Below, one piece after another: positions 45,317-56,849 of a stretch of 64,000 bases of DNA. Within the stretch, counting starts at the first letter, position 1, and each line of letters starts with the position of its first letter. The notes beneath the pieces are model-generated. The model had not been told where the DNA came from and made no database searches. It saw only the letters and a program-made list of their open reading frames with translations. The stretch is taken from positions 1,550,001 through 1,614,000 of the forward strand of contig CP137864.1 of the NCBI GenBank assembly GCA_034406715.1, given 5' to 3'. The translations under genes and the position numbers were made by a program. Source of the stretch: Rhodotorula mucilaginosa. Lineage: Eukaryota > Basidiomycota > Microbotryomycetes > Sporidiobolales > Sporidiobolaceae.

Positions 45317-46102
45317 ATGAGCAACGTCGGGAAGAAGCACACGACCGTGGCGAACCCAAACTACGAGCCGCAGGCGTACTCCAAGTCGGGCTATAGTACT
45401 TTCAAAGCGTTCTAGTGAGTCCCGACCTCCTTATACAATCCTTAGCGAGCACAGAAGGATGAGCGCGAGGAGCATCCCCACATGCAGGCTGCACGCGTGA
45501 TTCCGGCTCCGGCGTTTCGACGCCTGAATGCTCCTGCTGATCTATTCACTCGCTACAGTCCCTACTATCTCGGCGAACACAGCAATGCCATCTGCGTACG
45601 TACCGGGGCCGAGATTGTCTCGTCGAAGCGTGGGATGTCAGCTGACCTTCTCAAACTGCGCGCGCGTCAAACAGCGTCGTCTACACGTGCGTTCGCAGTA
45701 TACCCATCCACTAGACAAGCGCTGACAACTTCAATATTGATCCAGCTGATCGGGACGAGTATCGCGGTCGCGACGCTCGTGCGCGCCGTGCTGGGCATGA
45801 TTCCGCTTCTCGACAACGACCCGCTGCACCGATTCGCGGCGCTTCGCTTCGGACAAGAGGGCTGGAAGTCGATTCGCAAGCTTCTGTTGGGCGGCTTCCT
45901 GCAGGGCTATGTCTGGGCCTGGTGAGGCCGTCTCTTTTTTGGAGCGCTGCCTGATTCTGGCTGACAACTACTGCCCCTTCGCAGGATTGGGCATTTCTTC
46001 TTCGAGAAGAACAGGCCTGCGACCTTCAAGCACCCCCTCTACTCTTTCCTGGGCGACCTCACCCTCTGGCGCGAGGTCATGACCCTTCAGCGCCGGCCCT
46101 AG
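45317..46102 (+). CDS. Mpo1-like / DUF962 membrane protein
   Basis: Five exons: 45317-45414, 45559-45595, 45675-45686 (12 nt), 45746-45921 and 45985-46102; 146 aa. The spliced start reads STFKAFYPYYLGEHSNAICR and RLHLIGTSIAVATLVRA, the typical DUF962 opening (FYPxYLGEHSNxxCRRLHxxGT). The end is GYVWAWIGHFFFEKNRPATF followed by KHPLYSFLGDL, also diagnostic. Two hydrophobic segments flank the LLDNDPL region. The yeast relative Mpo1 is an ER iron-dependent dioxygenase in alpha-oxidation of 2-hydroxy fatty acids (family knowledge). The His residues in GEHSN, RRLH and IGHFF would be the metal ligands. This short form belongs to the HFFFEKNRPATF subgroup, so the same reaction should not be assumed. 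RRLH comes entirely from the 12-nt exon. Confidence 0.88.
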
Positions 46103-46250
46103 ACAAACCAAGTCGTGTGGAGTAGCGTGGCAGTGCTCCCCGTTCATTTCCGGATAGTGTATGACGAACGAAAGTACAACTCGAAGTTACAAGGTCAGGA
46201 GGGAGAAAAGGCTGAACTCGAGTCTCTACTATCCGCCTGCACGAAGTGGT

Positions 46251-49200
46251 TCACATGGTCTTGCAGTCACTGAGCTTTGACCCAGCTGCTGAGGTTCCGA
46301 CACGCGTACCGATTACCGGCTGGCTTGCGCTGCGGCGATGCTTGAACGAGCGTGCGGCGGAAGGAGGGGAGGGCATCGCTCGCGGTTCGGTCATCTGGGC
46401 GCGGCGAGGGCTCCGAGGTTCGTCAATGCTGATGCGGGGCGACCGGACAGGAGGTGGCCGAGGTGCGTCGGCAGCCATAGCCCTGAAAGGCAGATCTTGA
46501 CGTGTATCTTGATTTGCAGACAATGCTGCACGCGTTTCCCTCGTGCGTCGATACTCATTCAGGGCGGGGGCGGGCGAGGGCGATGAGGAAGGAAGAGCTG
46601 CGGTCTTTGCGAGCGAGCCCAGCGGCGAATTGCTCAGCGAGCGAAATGGAGCCTGCGCGCTATCTGCAAAGGGCCTCGTGGGACTCTTCGCCGCCGGAGA
46701 ACTGGACGCCATCGACGAGTGCTCTTCTGACGACCGGTGGCTTGACTGCCGCGAGCGTCGGTTTTTCGAAAAGGGGTTCCAATCCGACAGCGAAAAGTTC
46801 GATTCTCCAGATTGAGGTCTTGACGAGACGGTCGGGACGCGCGAGAATAGCAGGTTCGTCCGAAGGTCGCACGGTGGAGCAAACTCTCGACATCGAGAAT
46901 GTGCAATGAGGCCGCACTCCTTGCAGAGAACGGCAAGGCGACTCGACGACTCGCCGCACAGACGACAATTCACCGCTGCAAAGAGGAAAGTCAGACAGCT
47001 TGTCAAGGGCTATGAAATGCAGAGGCGAAGCACTTACCACGGCTCGACGTAATCTTGACGAAGTCGTGGGGCCTTGCAGATGATGCCAGAGCCTGTCATG
47101 GTGCCTGCGGTCAGGAAAGAGGCACAAGCGAGCGCTCAATACTGCAAACGAGAGAAGGACTTACAGGCTGGGAAGGATCACTGGCGGGAGAGGATGCCTC
47201 ATTGAGGACGTTGTGCAGCGGGATGTCGATGCGAGGACTGATTTCTCCCACAGTGGGCTGCCGAGTCCTCGCAGATGCATTTGACGCGCCGATGGAACCG
47301 TGAGCGGCAGGCTGGGAGGTATCCACCGTGTATCGACGAAACAACGGCAGCGAATCTTGCGGACGGAGATCCTGCGCCAGGTCATTCGAAGTCAGATGCG
47401 GCTCCTTTGACCTCTTGTGTACAGACCGTCGTAGAGAGACGCACACGCAAATCGCGAGCATTCCGAAGGAGCCAAGGATGCGTGAAAAGCGCCGCAGCAG
47501 TTGGACGTTGTTGCGGAAGCTTGCTGAAACACCTTTTCAGGAAGTCCTGCAATTCGGGCGAGGCGGACTCGGGGAGAGGCGGCATTTCGTCCTCGACGAT
47601 ACGGAACATGGCGCTCAGGGCGACTAGATCGTGGTAAGGCGGGTGTCCGCTGATGAGCTCACAAATGGTTGCCGCTAGTGACCAAATGTCGCTGGCCGGG
47701 GTTGCTCCTACCATCGAGATGACTTCGGGCGCCACTGCTCGGGTTGTATGTGTCAATAGCAGCGCTAAGGCTCAAGCGAGCTTCGCAAACTCACTCCAGT
47801 TCGGCGTTCCGTTGATATCATTCGCTGCTGCAGCGAGACCTCTGGTGGTCTTGATGGCATGAATCTGCAGGGACACGCCAAAGTCGGAAAGCTTGATGTT
47901 TCCGTTTTTAGTCGAGAGCACATTGGCCGCTGCACAGGAAGACGTCAGCAGTGGCAAAACTGAGTCTCCTGAAGCATCGCGTCGCTTCGCTCACCCTTCA
48001 AGTCGCAATGAACGACACCTTGTGCGTGGAGATACGCAAGGCCTTCGAGTATCTTTGCGACGTATCCAGCTACGAGACCCTCTGGAAGCTGGCCAAACTG
48101 CTTGAGCGTCTGCTGCAAAGATCCATTCTCAACGAATCTGCTCGCAAGGCAAAGTTAGCAACGAGAAAGTCTTCGGAGCAAGTCGAGCAGGGAAAAGTCA
48201 CTCTAGGATGATGTTGAGATAGCTCTCTGTCCGCACCACACCTTCATACTTGACCACGGCCGGGTGCGAGAGCTTTTGCAAGAAAGTAACCTCGTTGCTG
48301 AGCTGGCTGATCTCGTCCTTTGTGCGCCCTTCGAGGGCGATCCGTTTAATTGCGACGACCTTGCCGTCATCCAAGCTTAGCGCGCGGAAAACGGACCCGA
48401 ACTGGCCGCGACCGATGCACTCGCCGAGTTGCTGCGGGCAACCCTCTTGTCAGCGACGGTGAGCCAGCTCGGACCAAAAAGAAAAAGGCGACTCACGTAG
48501 GTTACAGCAGGCTTGCCCTGCTCTCGCACCACGAGTCGGGTTCGAACAGCTCCCGACCATCGTCGCGAAGGGCTGCGGTCGAGGTTCGAGATGCCTTCAC
48601 TCGGAAGTCCGAAGCTGTGATGCCGCGTGCGACGCGGCGGGCTTGCAAGGGCGTCGGACATCGGCCGCCCTGCACCTTCTTCGAAAGCCGGGTCGGACAA
48701 GAAGCGTTGCTGACTGCGAGGACGGGTGACTCTGTTGTCGACGTCGGGTGCGGCCGGCAGCTCGACGCCAGAAGATGCAGTCTTGACGAAGGAAAGGGGG
48801 ACAACGCGCGGAGAAGCCTGTAGCTGTTCTTTCTGTGACAAAGTGAGGTCCGTCACTAAGCTTGAGCTGAATGAGCGCTCGGTGGTGCTTAATCGGTAAG
48901 GCCGCCGAGGTCCGATTTGCGCGACATCTGGGCGCTTTTGTCGACTCAGAAAAACGAGGCCGTCCTCCGGTGCGTCTTCAACCAAGCGATCCGACGCTGC
49001 TCTCCCTCGAACTGGCTTCTGGATCGATCGCCGATTGAGCGGCATCCTCGGCCGCTGCGCGGGGTTTGTCGCATCTTCGTCAACGACGGATAGTGCAGCG
49101 ATGGGAGATCCAGTCATCGTCTGAGAAGACGAGGGACGCGGGGGTGACGCCTCCTCGCTGCTTGGAACCGTAAGCGTGCTTGTACGAGATTCGCGCGAGC

Positions 49201-50197
49201 TGATCCACTCCGGCCCTTCCGGACCTGTCAGGTCAGACGGCGTGCTGGACCTGCTGGAGATCGTGAGGCCGGGAGAGTCGGAAGCTCTGGGACTGTTGCG
49301 AGCGCGAACGAGTCTCCCACGCAAGTCGATGTCGAGCGGAACTGGGTCCGGATGCGAATCGACCGTGTTTGCACGCGAGAGTGCTGGCGGAACTGCCGCC
49401 GAGTCCGTACCAAGACGCGAAAGAGAGATGGAAGTACCATGCATGCGGTGCGTGGCAGCTTGGGCGTCCGCGTCTGGCGCTGCGAGTACATCGGCTCCGA
49501 GGGCGGCGTCGACGGGGGGGAAGGGGAAACCGTCGAGCTCAGTCATCGGCGTCGGCGTAGGCGTCGTTAACTTTGCAAGCGCCTCCGCCCGAAAGGCTTG
49601 TCTCGTCTGCTCGTTGATAGGCGCACTTTCCTCGCGCATGCGCGCAGGTCGCGTGGGCGGCAGCGGGGGAATGCGTTCAGTGACCGGGGCACGAGCGTCC
49701 GAGTCGGGGATGCCGCGAGAATTGTCTGCAGCAACGTCACCAGCGTTAGTCAAGGAACGGGGCGCGGTCGTTCCGGATGAACGCAAAGACTTACCGATGA
49801 CTGCGACGACTTCGGCGGGCCGCTGTGAGCTTGACGGGGGAACGCACCATTCGGCCCATTCCTCCGACGGCGTCGCCAAGTCTGGCGAGCTCATCGCAAA
49901 GGCCGCTAGGCCCTTGTACGGGGAGCCTCCGTCATGCGAAGCGTCCTTGACGAGTCTCGAAGTGGTCCTGGCGGACCTCGAGCGTTTGAGGGTACGCGAG
50001 ACACTTGAAAGGGCGGCTCCATCGCCTTGCGAGCGCTTCCTCGTCCCGAGCGATAGCCGCCTCGCGAATGCGTGCGGTTGAGTGCCACTCATTCGGTTCG
50101 GCCCTCGTGCTCGGAACAGCGGCAAATCATAGATGCGAGCCAACACGGACGATGTACGAGGACTCTCAGGCCGGACCGAGGCGCGAGCGCTCGCCAT
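46251..50197 (-). CDS. Cdc15/Cdc7-like STE-group kinase with C-terminal C1-like finger
   Basis: Nine minus-strand exons: 50197-49795, 49725-48497, 48431-48202, 48137-47995, 47929-47795, 47734-47445, 47371-47165, 47092-47038 and 46975-46251; about 1,138 aa. A Ser/Pro-rich N-terminal half comes first. The kinase domain starts about residue 545: CIGRGQFGSVFRA, VVAIKRIAL, ILEFVENGSLQQTLKQFGQL, VVHCDLKAANVL, KLSDFGVSLQ, GTPNWMAPEVISM, SDIWSLAATICELISGHPPY. These match mitotic-exit/septation kinases (yeast Cdc15, fission yeast Cdc7). A C1-like zinc finger follows: HDFVKITSSR, NCRLCGESSS, CKECGLIAHSRCREFAPPC. The Ser-rich tail ends in KTM. An alternative start at 50092 is possible. Intron 1 has no stop in frame and could be retained. 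Confidence 0.88.
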
Positions 50198-50430
50198 CTA
50201 AATCGGAACGAAACGTCAGCTCGCGGATCGCCGCTCTGCGCAGCACTTGTAAGATCGGGATTGAGACGCTTACCCAACAGACCGCTCCAGCCAAGGCTCT
50301 TCGCGCGACGCCGCTGATCTGACCCCGAGTCCGAGATGCGGCACGGTCCGTCGATTTGGTCCCGAGCGATGGGTGTCGGCAGGCCTCACAGCAAGCAAAG
50401 GAGTCGACGTCGCGAAGACACACAGATCAA

Positions 50431-50485
<55 letters not shown>

Positions 50486-50854
50486 ACACCCCACGGCCAA
50501 GCTGTCGGAGGGGAAATAAAGATGACGAGAGCAGGTCCGGACGCGGTGCGAGCGCATCGATCGCAGCCAAGTGCAGCAAGATCGGGAGGCCGGCGGAATG
50601 TGCGCAGATCGGAGCCATCGCGGAGAAGCGAGACGAGGTGCGTGCGCGACGAGGGAAAGCTTTGAGAAGTCGAATCTGCTCGCGAGGAACTTCGGAACAC
50701 CATTCAATTCAGTCAGACAGAGACCGTGTACATTCCATCAAGAAGGAGACTATATTGCAACATGACCAGCGGGATAACCAGGAAAACTCGAGAAGTTTCG
50801 GAAGTTAGGGAAAAGTCGACAACAGGGGAATTAAGTGGGAATCGTTGGGATTAT
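50198..50854. other. intergenic region between RAD21 and kinase genes
   Basis: 657 bp between the RAD21 stop and the kinase ATG (both minus strand). It includes the GCA-repeat tract. The RAD21 3' end and the kinase promoter/leader must lie here. Frames with poly-Ala, poly-Leu or poly-Gln come from the repeat and are not supported as genes. Confidence 0.4.
50434..50480 (+). repeat. GCA/CAG trinucleotide microsatellite, about 15 units
   Basis: Uninterrupted GCA repeat (15 full units plus two bases). It lies about 240-285 nt upstream of the kinase ATG on the opposite strand, so it is CTG-type in the probable kinase leader or promoter. Confidence 0.9.
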
Positions 50855-53239
50855 CTAGACGGCGATCTCTTGGAGCTTGTCGGTGGCCCGCACCTCGATG
50901 TTGCCGTACGCCTGCGGCTGGTTCAGTTTGACGACGTCCGCCGAAGACAGCACGAGCAGCTCAAAGAAGAAGGAAGCGGCAGCTCGTCGCGAGGCCTGCA
51001 GAAGCGGGGGATGCATAGTCAGCAACGGCCCATACGCGCGCTTGGCAGCGACAAAGTCCTCAAGAGAAAGGAGATGCTCACCTTGTTGGCGACTTTTTCA
51101 AACTCGACCGGCTTGGTCTTGTCCTCGCCGACCTGTTCCTGCAGAACCCGGACCGCCTTGCGGGTGTTCTTGCTCTGCAGACTGATGCTGCCGCTCTTCT
51201 GCGTCACGACGCTGTCGGCGCCGGCGATCGCGGCCTCTTGCTCGGTGCCGAGCGACTGACTCGCAGCGGCCGTCGCTTGCGACTCGAGCTGCGACTGCGT
51301 ACCGGCGGTCGACGAGGCCGCCGCGTGGGCCGAGACGTCGTCAAACACGGCGAGCGGACCTTCAGAGTGATAGGTCGGGAGTTCGTCCCGCGCGAGGACC
51401 GACAAGACGGAGCGGGCGGGAGTCGCGAGCAAGTCCTCGGTACTGGCGCGCTCCTTGCCCTTGTCGTCGAGCTTTCGCTTCTTCGAAGGCGTCGCCGGCG
51501 CGTCCTCTCCTTCCGCCGCCGCCGCTCCCTCGGCGCCGCCAGGCAAGTCGAGATCGAACTGGAAGTCGTGCTCGAAGCCGCCGCCGTACTCGTCGCCGCC
51601 GCCGCCAAAGTCTTGGTTCAGGTCGAACGCGTCCAAGCCGCCGAGGTCGTTCGCGCCGCCCTGGATCTGACTCAGGTTCGAGACGACGCTCGCGGCTCGT
51701 CGGCCTTGTTCGACTTCGCGGTCATCATGGCGCTCGCGCCCCTCGAGGCGAATCTGCTCTCGCCGGCTCGGGAGCTTGTACAGGTCACGGAGCTCGTGCG
51801 CGAGCAACCCGGGCGGGGCGTACAGTTCGAGCGCGGGCGCGTTCTTATTCGCTTTGTTCAGCGCGAGCGGGAGGTGGGCAGAGAGCGGGGTTTCGAGGAG
51901 CGCGAGGTGGAGTCGCGACGAGGGGAGGTATTCCGGTTCCTTGAAGCGGTTCTTGCCCTCGAGGCGACCGGCCTGCCACTCGAGTTCGATGACCTTGTCG
52001 ATCGCGACCGCCTTCTGACGCTTCTTGGCCGGCTGCTTCTCCTTGTCCGCGGCGGCCTTACGTGCAGCAACGTCGGCCGCGGCGCGCGGAGTGAGCTGCA
52101 GTGATGCTGCGTCCTCGTCTCCCGCGATCGAAGGCGCCGTGGGAGCTGTAGGGAAAGCGACAGAAAAAAGGTCCGTCAGTGTCCGTCAAACGAGGCAGGC
52201 ACGTCTTTTCCCAACTCACTCTTTTCTCGCTGCTCGTCGTCAAACCCGCCACCAAACTCGTTCTGGACAAAGTTGTCGGCGCCGTCAAAATCGAGTTGGA
52301 ACCCGGCATCAAAGCCGCCCATGTCGTTGTCGTCGTTCTGCATCGCGAGGTCGGCGTCGAGGTCCTTGTCCAACCCGAGGTCGAGGTCGAGCGGTCCGAT
52401 CGAGTTGCGGTCCGAAGCGTTCGCGACGCTGTCGCGACGACCGAGCTCGACCGACAGGTCATCGTCGTCTTGGTCTTCGCGCCCGCGCTTGACACCGCGC
52501 TGCTGGTCGCCTTCGACGCCGGCGAGCGCGTTGAACTCGTCGTCCGGGAAGAGCTGAAAGTCGGGGTCGAACGCGAGTTCGTCGTCGAGGTCGAGACCAA
52601 GATCATCGTTTCCGTAGTTTCCCATTCCGCCGTATAGGTAATCCTCATCGAGAGTGATGTCGCGGGCGTTGGCAGTCGTGTTCTTTGCCACCACCTTGCC
52701 CTTGTTCTTCTCCTTTGCAGCAGCAAGATGCTTCTCGAGCGACCTGGAGGCATATGCATGCGATCAGTTACTTACCCCCGTGTGTGTTCATTCTCAAAGT
52801 GTGGGCAGTCTCACCATTCGCCGTCGGCAAACTCGATCGCGAGCAAGTCCTCAAGGTCGCCGCCTTCCCTCCGCAGGTTGATGTCGCCCCTCGCAGCGCC
52901 GCCCTCGCCTGCACCGGCGCCAGCCGCGCCCTCGTCGGGCAGATCGACGGCTGCGCGCTGCTCGTTCTGGAACGCCTTCTTGACTTTGTGGAGGGTCTCT
53001 TGCGCGTCGTCGAGGAGGTACTTGGTCTTGCGCGAGTAGATGCGGGCGATACCGAGCAAGAGCTGACCGGACAAGCGGAGCGCCATCGGCAACAGCTCCT
53101 GGCCGAGGATCGATTCGACGGATTTCGGAATCGAGGTCGATGTGAGGGCGGATTTGGACAGCTTCGAAGTCAGGTGCGACGCCATCCAGACTTGGGCGAG
53201 CGCCCCGCGCTTGGTGAGGAGATCCGAGTTGAAGAACAT
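50855..53239 (-). CDS. RAD21: cohesin subunit RAD21/SCC1 (kleisin)
   Basis: Four minus-strand exons: 53239-52815, 52743-52220, 52145-51082 and 50995-50855; 717 aa. The N-terminal Rad21/Rec8 domain is unmistakable: MFFNSDLLTKRGALAQVWMA, HLTSKLSKSALTS, PMALRLSGQLLLGIARIYSR, KTKYLLDDAQETL. The C-terminal winged helix is RRAAASFFFELLVLSSADVV, then LNQPQAYGNIEVRATDKL. The middle is strongly acidic with repeated Asp/Gly/Phe blocks. The N-terminus binds Smc3 and the C-terminus Smc1 to close the cohesin ring; separase cuts the middle in anaphase (family knowledge). I did not place a sure separase site. The winged-helix C-terminus and conserved start favour mitotic RAD21 over meiotic REC8, but the split is not certain from this alone. 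Confidence 0.94.
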
Positions 53240-55672
53240 GGCGCCGGGTTCGAACGAGTGTTGGAGTGGGCGAGGAGCGGGAAAGCTGCGTGGGAGGGGT
53301 ACGACCGGCGGTTACACTCGTCGTCGTCCGACAGCTAGAGGGTAGAGTAAAGCGTGTCAGCTGAGCTGATTCGGGGCACTTTACGCAATGGCTCGTCTCT
53401 GTTTGCAGGTTCAGGCCAACAGGCTCCAGTGTCGCCAGGCACTCCCGATCACGCCGACTGAGCGAGCGAGACGCCGGCCTTTCCCCGCGCGCGGTGATGA
53501 ATGGTCGGATACAGTATCGTATCGATGGACGCTGGACCCCCAAGTGGATGCGCGCAGCCGCGCTCTCGACGAGTATGCGCCGTCCGCCTGAATGGGGAAA
53601 AGGAGGCTGGCAAGAGGAGGACAAAAGCGACTCACTCGGTCTCTGGTCCCGCGTTCGTTGAGAGCGGGGTAAGGTTCGCGCAAGGGAAGTTGTGCTCCTC
53701 AAGTTCTCGCTCGTACTGTAGATGAATCCGGAAAAGAGCGAGAGGACGCGTTTGTTGTCACGTCGCGACGTGATGAGGACGAGGAAATGCGGCCTGGGTG
53801 ATTCGAGCAGCGACCCTGGGGGCGAGAGCGCAGCGGCAGCGGGCGAGTATACGCGAGTAGTCTATGCACGCAAGAGTTCAAGCTGTGCGAGACGAGTGTA
53901 CACGAGAGCAAAGGAGCGATCGAGAAGTCGCCAACACAAAGCGGTCACGCGGAAGCAGCAGCGCCTGCGTCACGGACTCTGCGCGCCGAGATGGCGGGCT
54001 CTCTCCCTCTCTCTCGCCTCGGACCACTCGCTATGCTTTCACTCGCGGCACTCGGCAGGCTTGCCGCAGATTCCGCCTCGCACAGACAATCTCCATCTCC
54101 GCTTGGGAACAGCGCTACACCCGACCTCCTGCCTCAATCGACTCCGAGGCCGACATTCGACGCGCACACTCGCTTAATCGCATGGTCCTACTCAACACGA
54201 GAACTAGATCGGCGCACGCCTTGTTCCGAGTCGAGGGCGCCCGCTTTCCCGCCCACAGTCCGCACGTGCACGAGAAAGATTGCTTCTCGACGAGCAGTCA
54301 TACTGCTTCGGCCCCGATCCGGCTACAACGAGCCGTGCATCTGCTCATGCTCGCAGCCGACTGCGATATGTACTCAGCTCCGTCTGGAGGTACGACGAGG
54401 ATACCGCTCTCGGCGACATGCCCACGTCCGGCGGCTTCGTCTCGGTGAACCAAGCCCAAGTGCGGTACACGATCAAGTGGGCCGACGAGCTCAGCGCCGG
54501 ACCAAAGTCACCTCCAGCGCCAGGAGCAGTTTGTCCGATCCGAACGCCTCTCCGATGTCAGCAGCGACGTCGCCGACTCCTGTCATTGGGCGTTCACGCC
54601 ACATCGCACCGCCTGGCAGGCGACGACTCGACCATGTTACTGGCGAGTGCGGGGAGGGTTTGATACCTCTACGATCCTGCCACGCTGGCCGCATGCCAAA
54701 GCCCGTTGTCTGCTCTACAAAGCGATCTGGCTGCGGCTTCGCCGACATCGCCACAACGGAGCGGAATTCGAGCGCTGCTGGGCGGTCATCTTCCGAGTGC
54801 TCAGCATGCTCATCCCACGTCCTGCGGGCAGTCGGGAGTCTCTCGCGCATGCAGGTGTAAACTCGAGCATATGCGCAGCGACAGAATTGGGCCAAACTAG
54901 ACTGCTCGTACGTCGCAGGCCTAGGAATTCGAGCTTCGCGCAACTGTATTTGAGCATCGCTTTCGATCCGCTATTAGTGAGGTAGCTTGCCTCTTTTGCT
55001 CGCCAGCTTGAGATACATAGTACTGTGCTCGTGCAGGCAGCTCTGCAGTCTCTGGATCAGAGCGGGCCGCATATATACTGTAACACTAGTCGATATATGC
55101 TTCGGCCGCGTGCCGCCGGCACAACTCACCATTCAATGAAGCCAATTGCAATTTGAACTAGCTGCCGACGGCGCTTCATCAACAAGCTTCATCGAGGCGA
55201 TTCATCGTCAGCTCCTCTCCCTGCGTCGGGTTCAATCATGGCTGCAGGCTTGCATCTACTGTCAAAAGACCCTGGCTATGCATGCCTGTAGTGCGAGCGC
55301 TGTGGTCTGCAGGCCATGAAAAAACTTGCAGCTTAAGATTGGAGCGAGAGATCTAATCGCGGGGTAACGGACCGTTGGAGCATTCCGTGCGGGGGATGAG
55401 CTACGAACCCGACGCGCTTTCCCTTTTGGGCAAATTCAGTTGATCCAGACGGCAAACAACTTTTGGCGGCAGCTTGGCAAAGGTCCGGCAGCGCGCACAC
55501 AACTCCTCCTTGCTTCCCTCTCGTACGCTCTCGTCTCCCAAGTCACTCGTTTCCCTCTCGGTAGCTTGTTTGCTTCAAGTCTCTCTTCGACCCTAGTCAC
55601 TCGTTCGACAAGCAAACTCGCTCCGTCTTCCCCCCTCGCCCCGCCTCATCTCACTCAACCCTCGACGCCGCG
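53240..55672. other. 2.4-kb divergent region, no assured gene
   Basis: Between RAD21 (minus) and the CPL1-like gene (plus). Parts of 53860-54660 have long overlapping plus-strand frames (entered separately at low confidence). About 54950-55440 is visibly richer in A+T and holds CATATATACTG near 55070, a possible TATA element far upstream of the CPL1-like ATG. The last 200 bp are pyrimidine-rich (CCCTCTCGTACGCTCTCG), as expected for a strong fungal promoter. Confidence 0.4.
53864..54448 (+). CDS. possible plus-strand gene, low support
   Basis: An ATG frame of 194 codons. From about 54080 it has gene-like composition (ISAWEQRYTRPPASIDSEAD, HSLNRMVLLNTRTRSAHALF). An overlapping second frame at 54280-54663 (SVWRYDEDTALGDMPTSGGF, VNQAQVRYTIKWADE) also looks coding. 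The two could be exons of one gene, but I found no intron that joins them with good signals. It may equally be chance frames in GC-rich DNA or a decayed gene. No family recognised. Confidence 0.2.
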   Translation: MHARVQAVRDECTREQRSDREVANTKRSRGSSSACVTDSARRDGGLSPSLSPRTTRYAFTRGTRQACRRFRLAQTISISAWEQRYTRPPASIDSEADIRRAHSLNRMVLLNTRTRSAHALFRVEGARFPAHSPHVHEKDCFSTSSHTASAPIRLQRAVHLLMLAADCDMYSAPSGGTTRIPLSATCPRPAASSR

Positions 55673-56849
55673 ATGCCTTCGTTCAAGTCCTGCCTCGTCT
55701 CCCTCGCCCTTGCGGCTCTTGCCTTTGCGCCGGTCAACGCCGCCACTTCGACCGATGCCGGTGAGTCTCGCTCTTCTTCGACGGCCGACGCCTCTATTTT
55801 TCGGCGAGATCGACGCGTTTCGACGCGTTCCTTTTCCCTCGCGCGCACGCCCATCTTCGTGTGATTGCAGCAGGCTGATGCGGATACGGACGCCGTGCAG
55901 GTCTCGTCGCCCGTGGCGAGAAGGCGGCCCGCGCCGTCAAGCCGTCGTCGGCTCTCGCTCGCCGCAACGCTGCCGCCAAGGCCCTGAAGAAGCGCGCCGG
56001 TCGCCAGTCGTGGGGCCAGCGTCAGGCAGCTCAGCAAGCCGCTCCCGTCAGCGAGGCTCACGCTTCGTCGTCGGGTCTCGGCGCCTACACCCCGGGCTCG
56101 GCTTTCCTCTCGACCCCTCAGGCTCTCGCCGCTGCCCAGATCCGTTGCGGTAACGGTGCGTCCTTTCTTCCTTACCGCTGGCCCGTGTCTAGTCGTGTCG
56201 ACTGACACATGCGATCCACTCTCCACGCAAATCAGTCTTCATCTGCAACTCGCGGGCTCCGGCTCCCCCGGCGAACGGAATCAACGTCTGCGCGTCCGGT
56301 CGCTGCTCGTACCGCTGCGAGACTGGCTTTGCCCCCGGCGGCCCCGACGGCACCCAGTGTGTCGCGTCGGAGACTCAGTGCGGCACCCAGACTTGCGCCG
56401 CCGTCGAGAACGGATACTCGCTCTGCGACGCTGCCGGCACGGCCTGCACGTACGGCTGCTCGCAGGGCTTCACCTCGTTCGCCTCGGGCGACGCGATCGT
56501 CTGCCTCAACACCCAGACCGACGCTGCCAACTGCGGTGCTCCGGGCAACGCCTGCCCCGCGTCGTGTGAGTCTGCCTCTGCACTCGAGACGACGTTCGAA
56601 AAGCCGGAGCTGATCTTTCGGGTGACTTTTTGACACTAGACAACGGCATCGGTGAGGCCGTCTGCAACTTTGGTCTCTGCCGCGTCGCTTGCCCGGCCGG
56701 TTACGTTTCCCGGTCTGCGTCGACCGGTGGCTTCTACTGGTGAGCAGACCTTGGACTCGTCGCGATTGCTCCCCGAACAAGAAGAAGCTGACAAGGAGAT
56801 GACGCACACCCTCAGCTACAACGGCGAGAACACGCTCGTCCAGTCCTAA
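55673..56849 (+). CDS. secreted Cys-rich CPL1-like protein
   Basis: Five exons: 55673-55760, 55901-56155, 56236-56565, 56640-56739 and 56816-56849; 268 aa. A clean signal peptide (CLVSLALAALAFAPVNAATS) is followed by a basic Ala/Lys/Arg region with LKKRAG, a likely Kex2 cleavage site. The Cys-rich part reads FICNSRAPAPPANGINVCAS, GRCSYRCETGF, then TDAANCGAPGNACPASYNGI and AVCNFGLCRVACPAGY. This is the CPL1-like domain of basidiomycete secreted proteins; Cryptococcus Cpl1 is a secreted virulence and capsule-related protein (family knowledge). It ends without a GPI signal. The first intron (140 nt) is longer than the rest. Pyrimidine-rich sequence precedes the ATG, in line with strong expression. 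Confidence 0.87.

Noticed and set aside
50386-50703. Frames with poly-Gln, poly-Ala, poly-Leu or poly-Cys runs
   Set aside because: Produced by the GCA repeat in different frames; no start or splice context and no homology.
51238-52104. 288-codon plus-strand frame opposite RAD21
   Set aside because: Mirror of the RAD21 middle exon; the minus-strand reading has the conserved kleisin ends.
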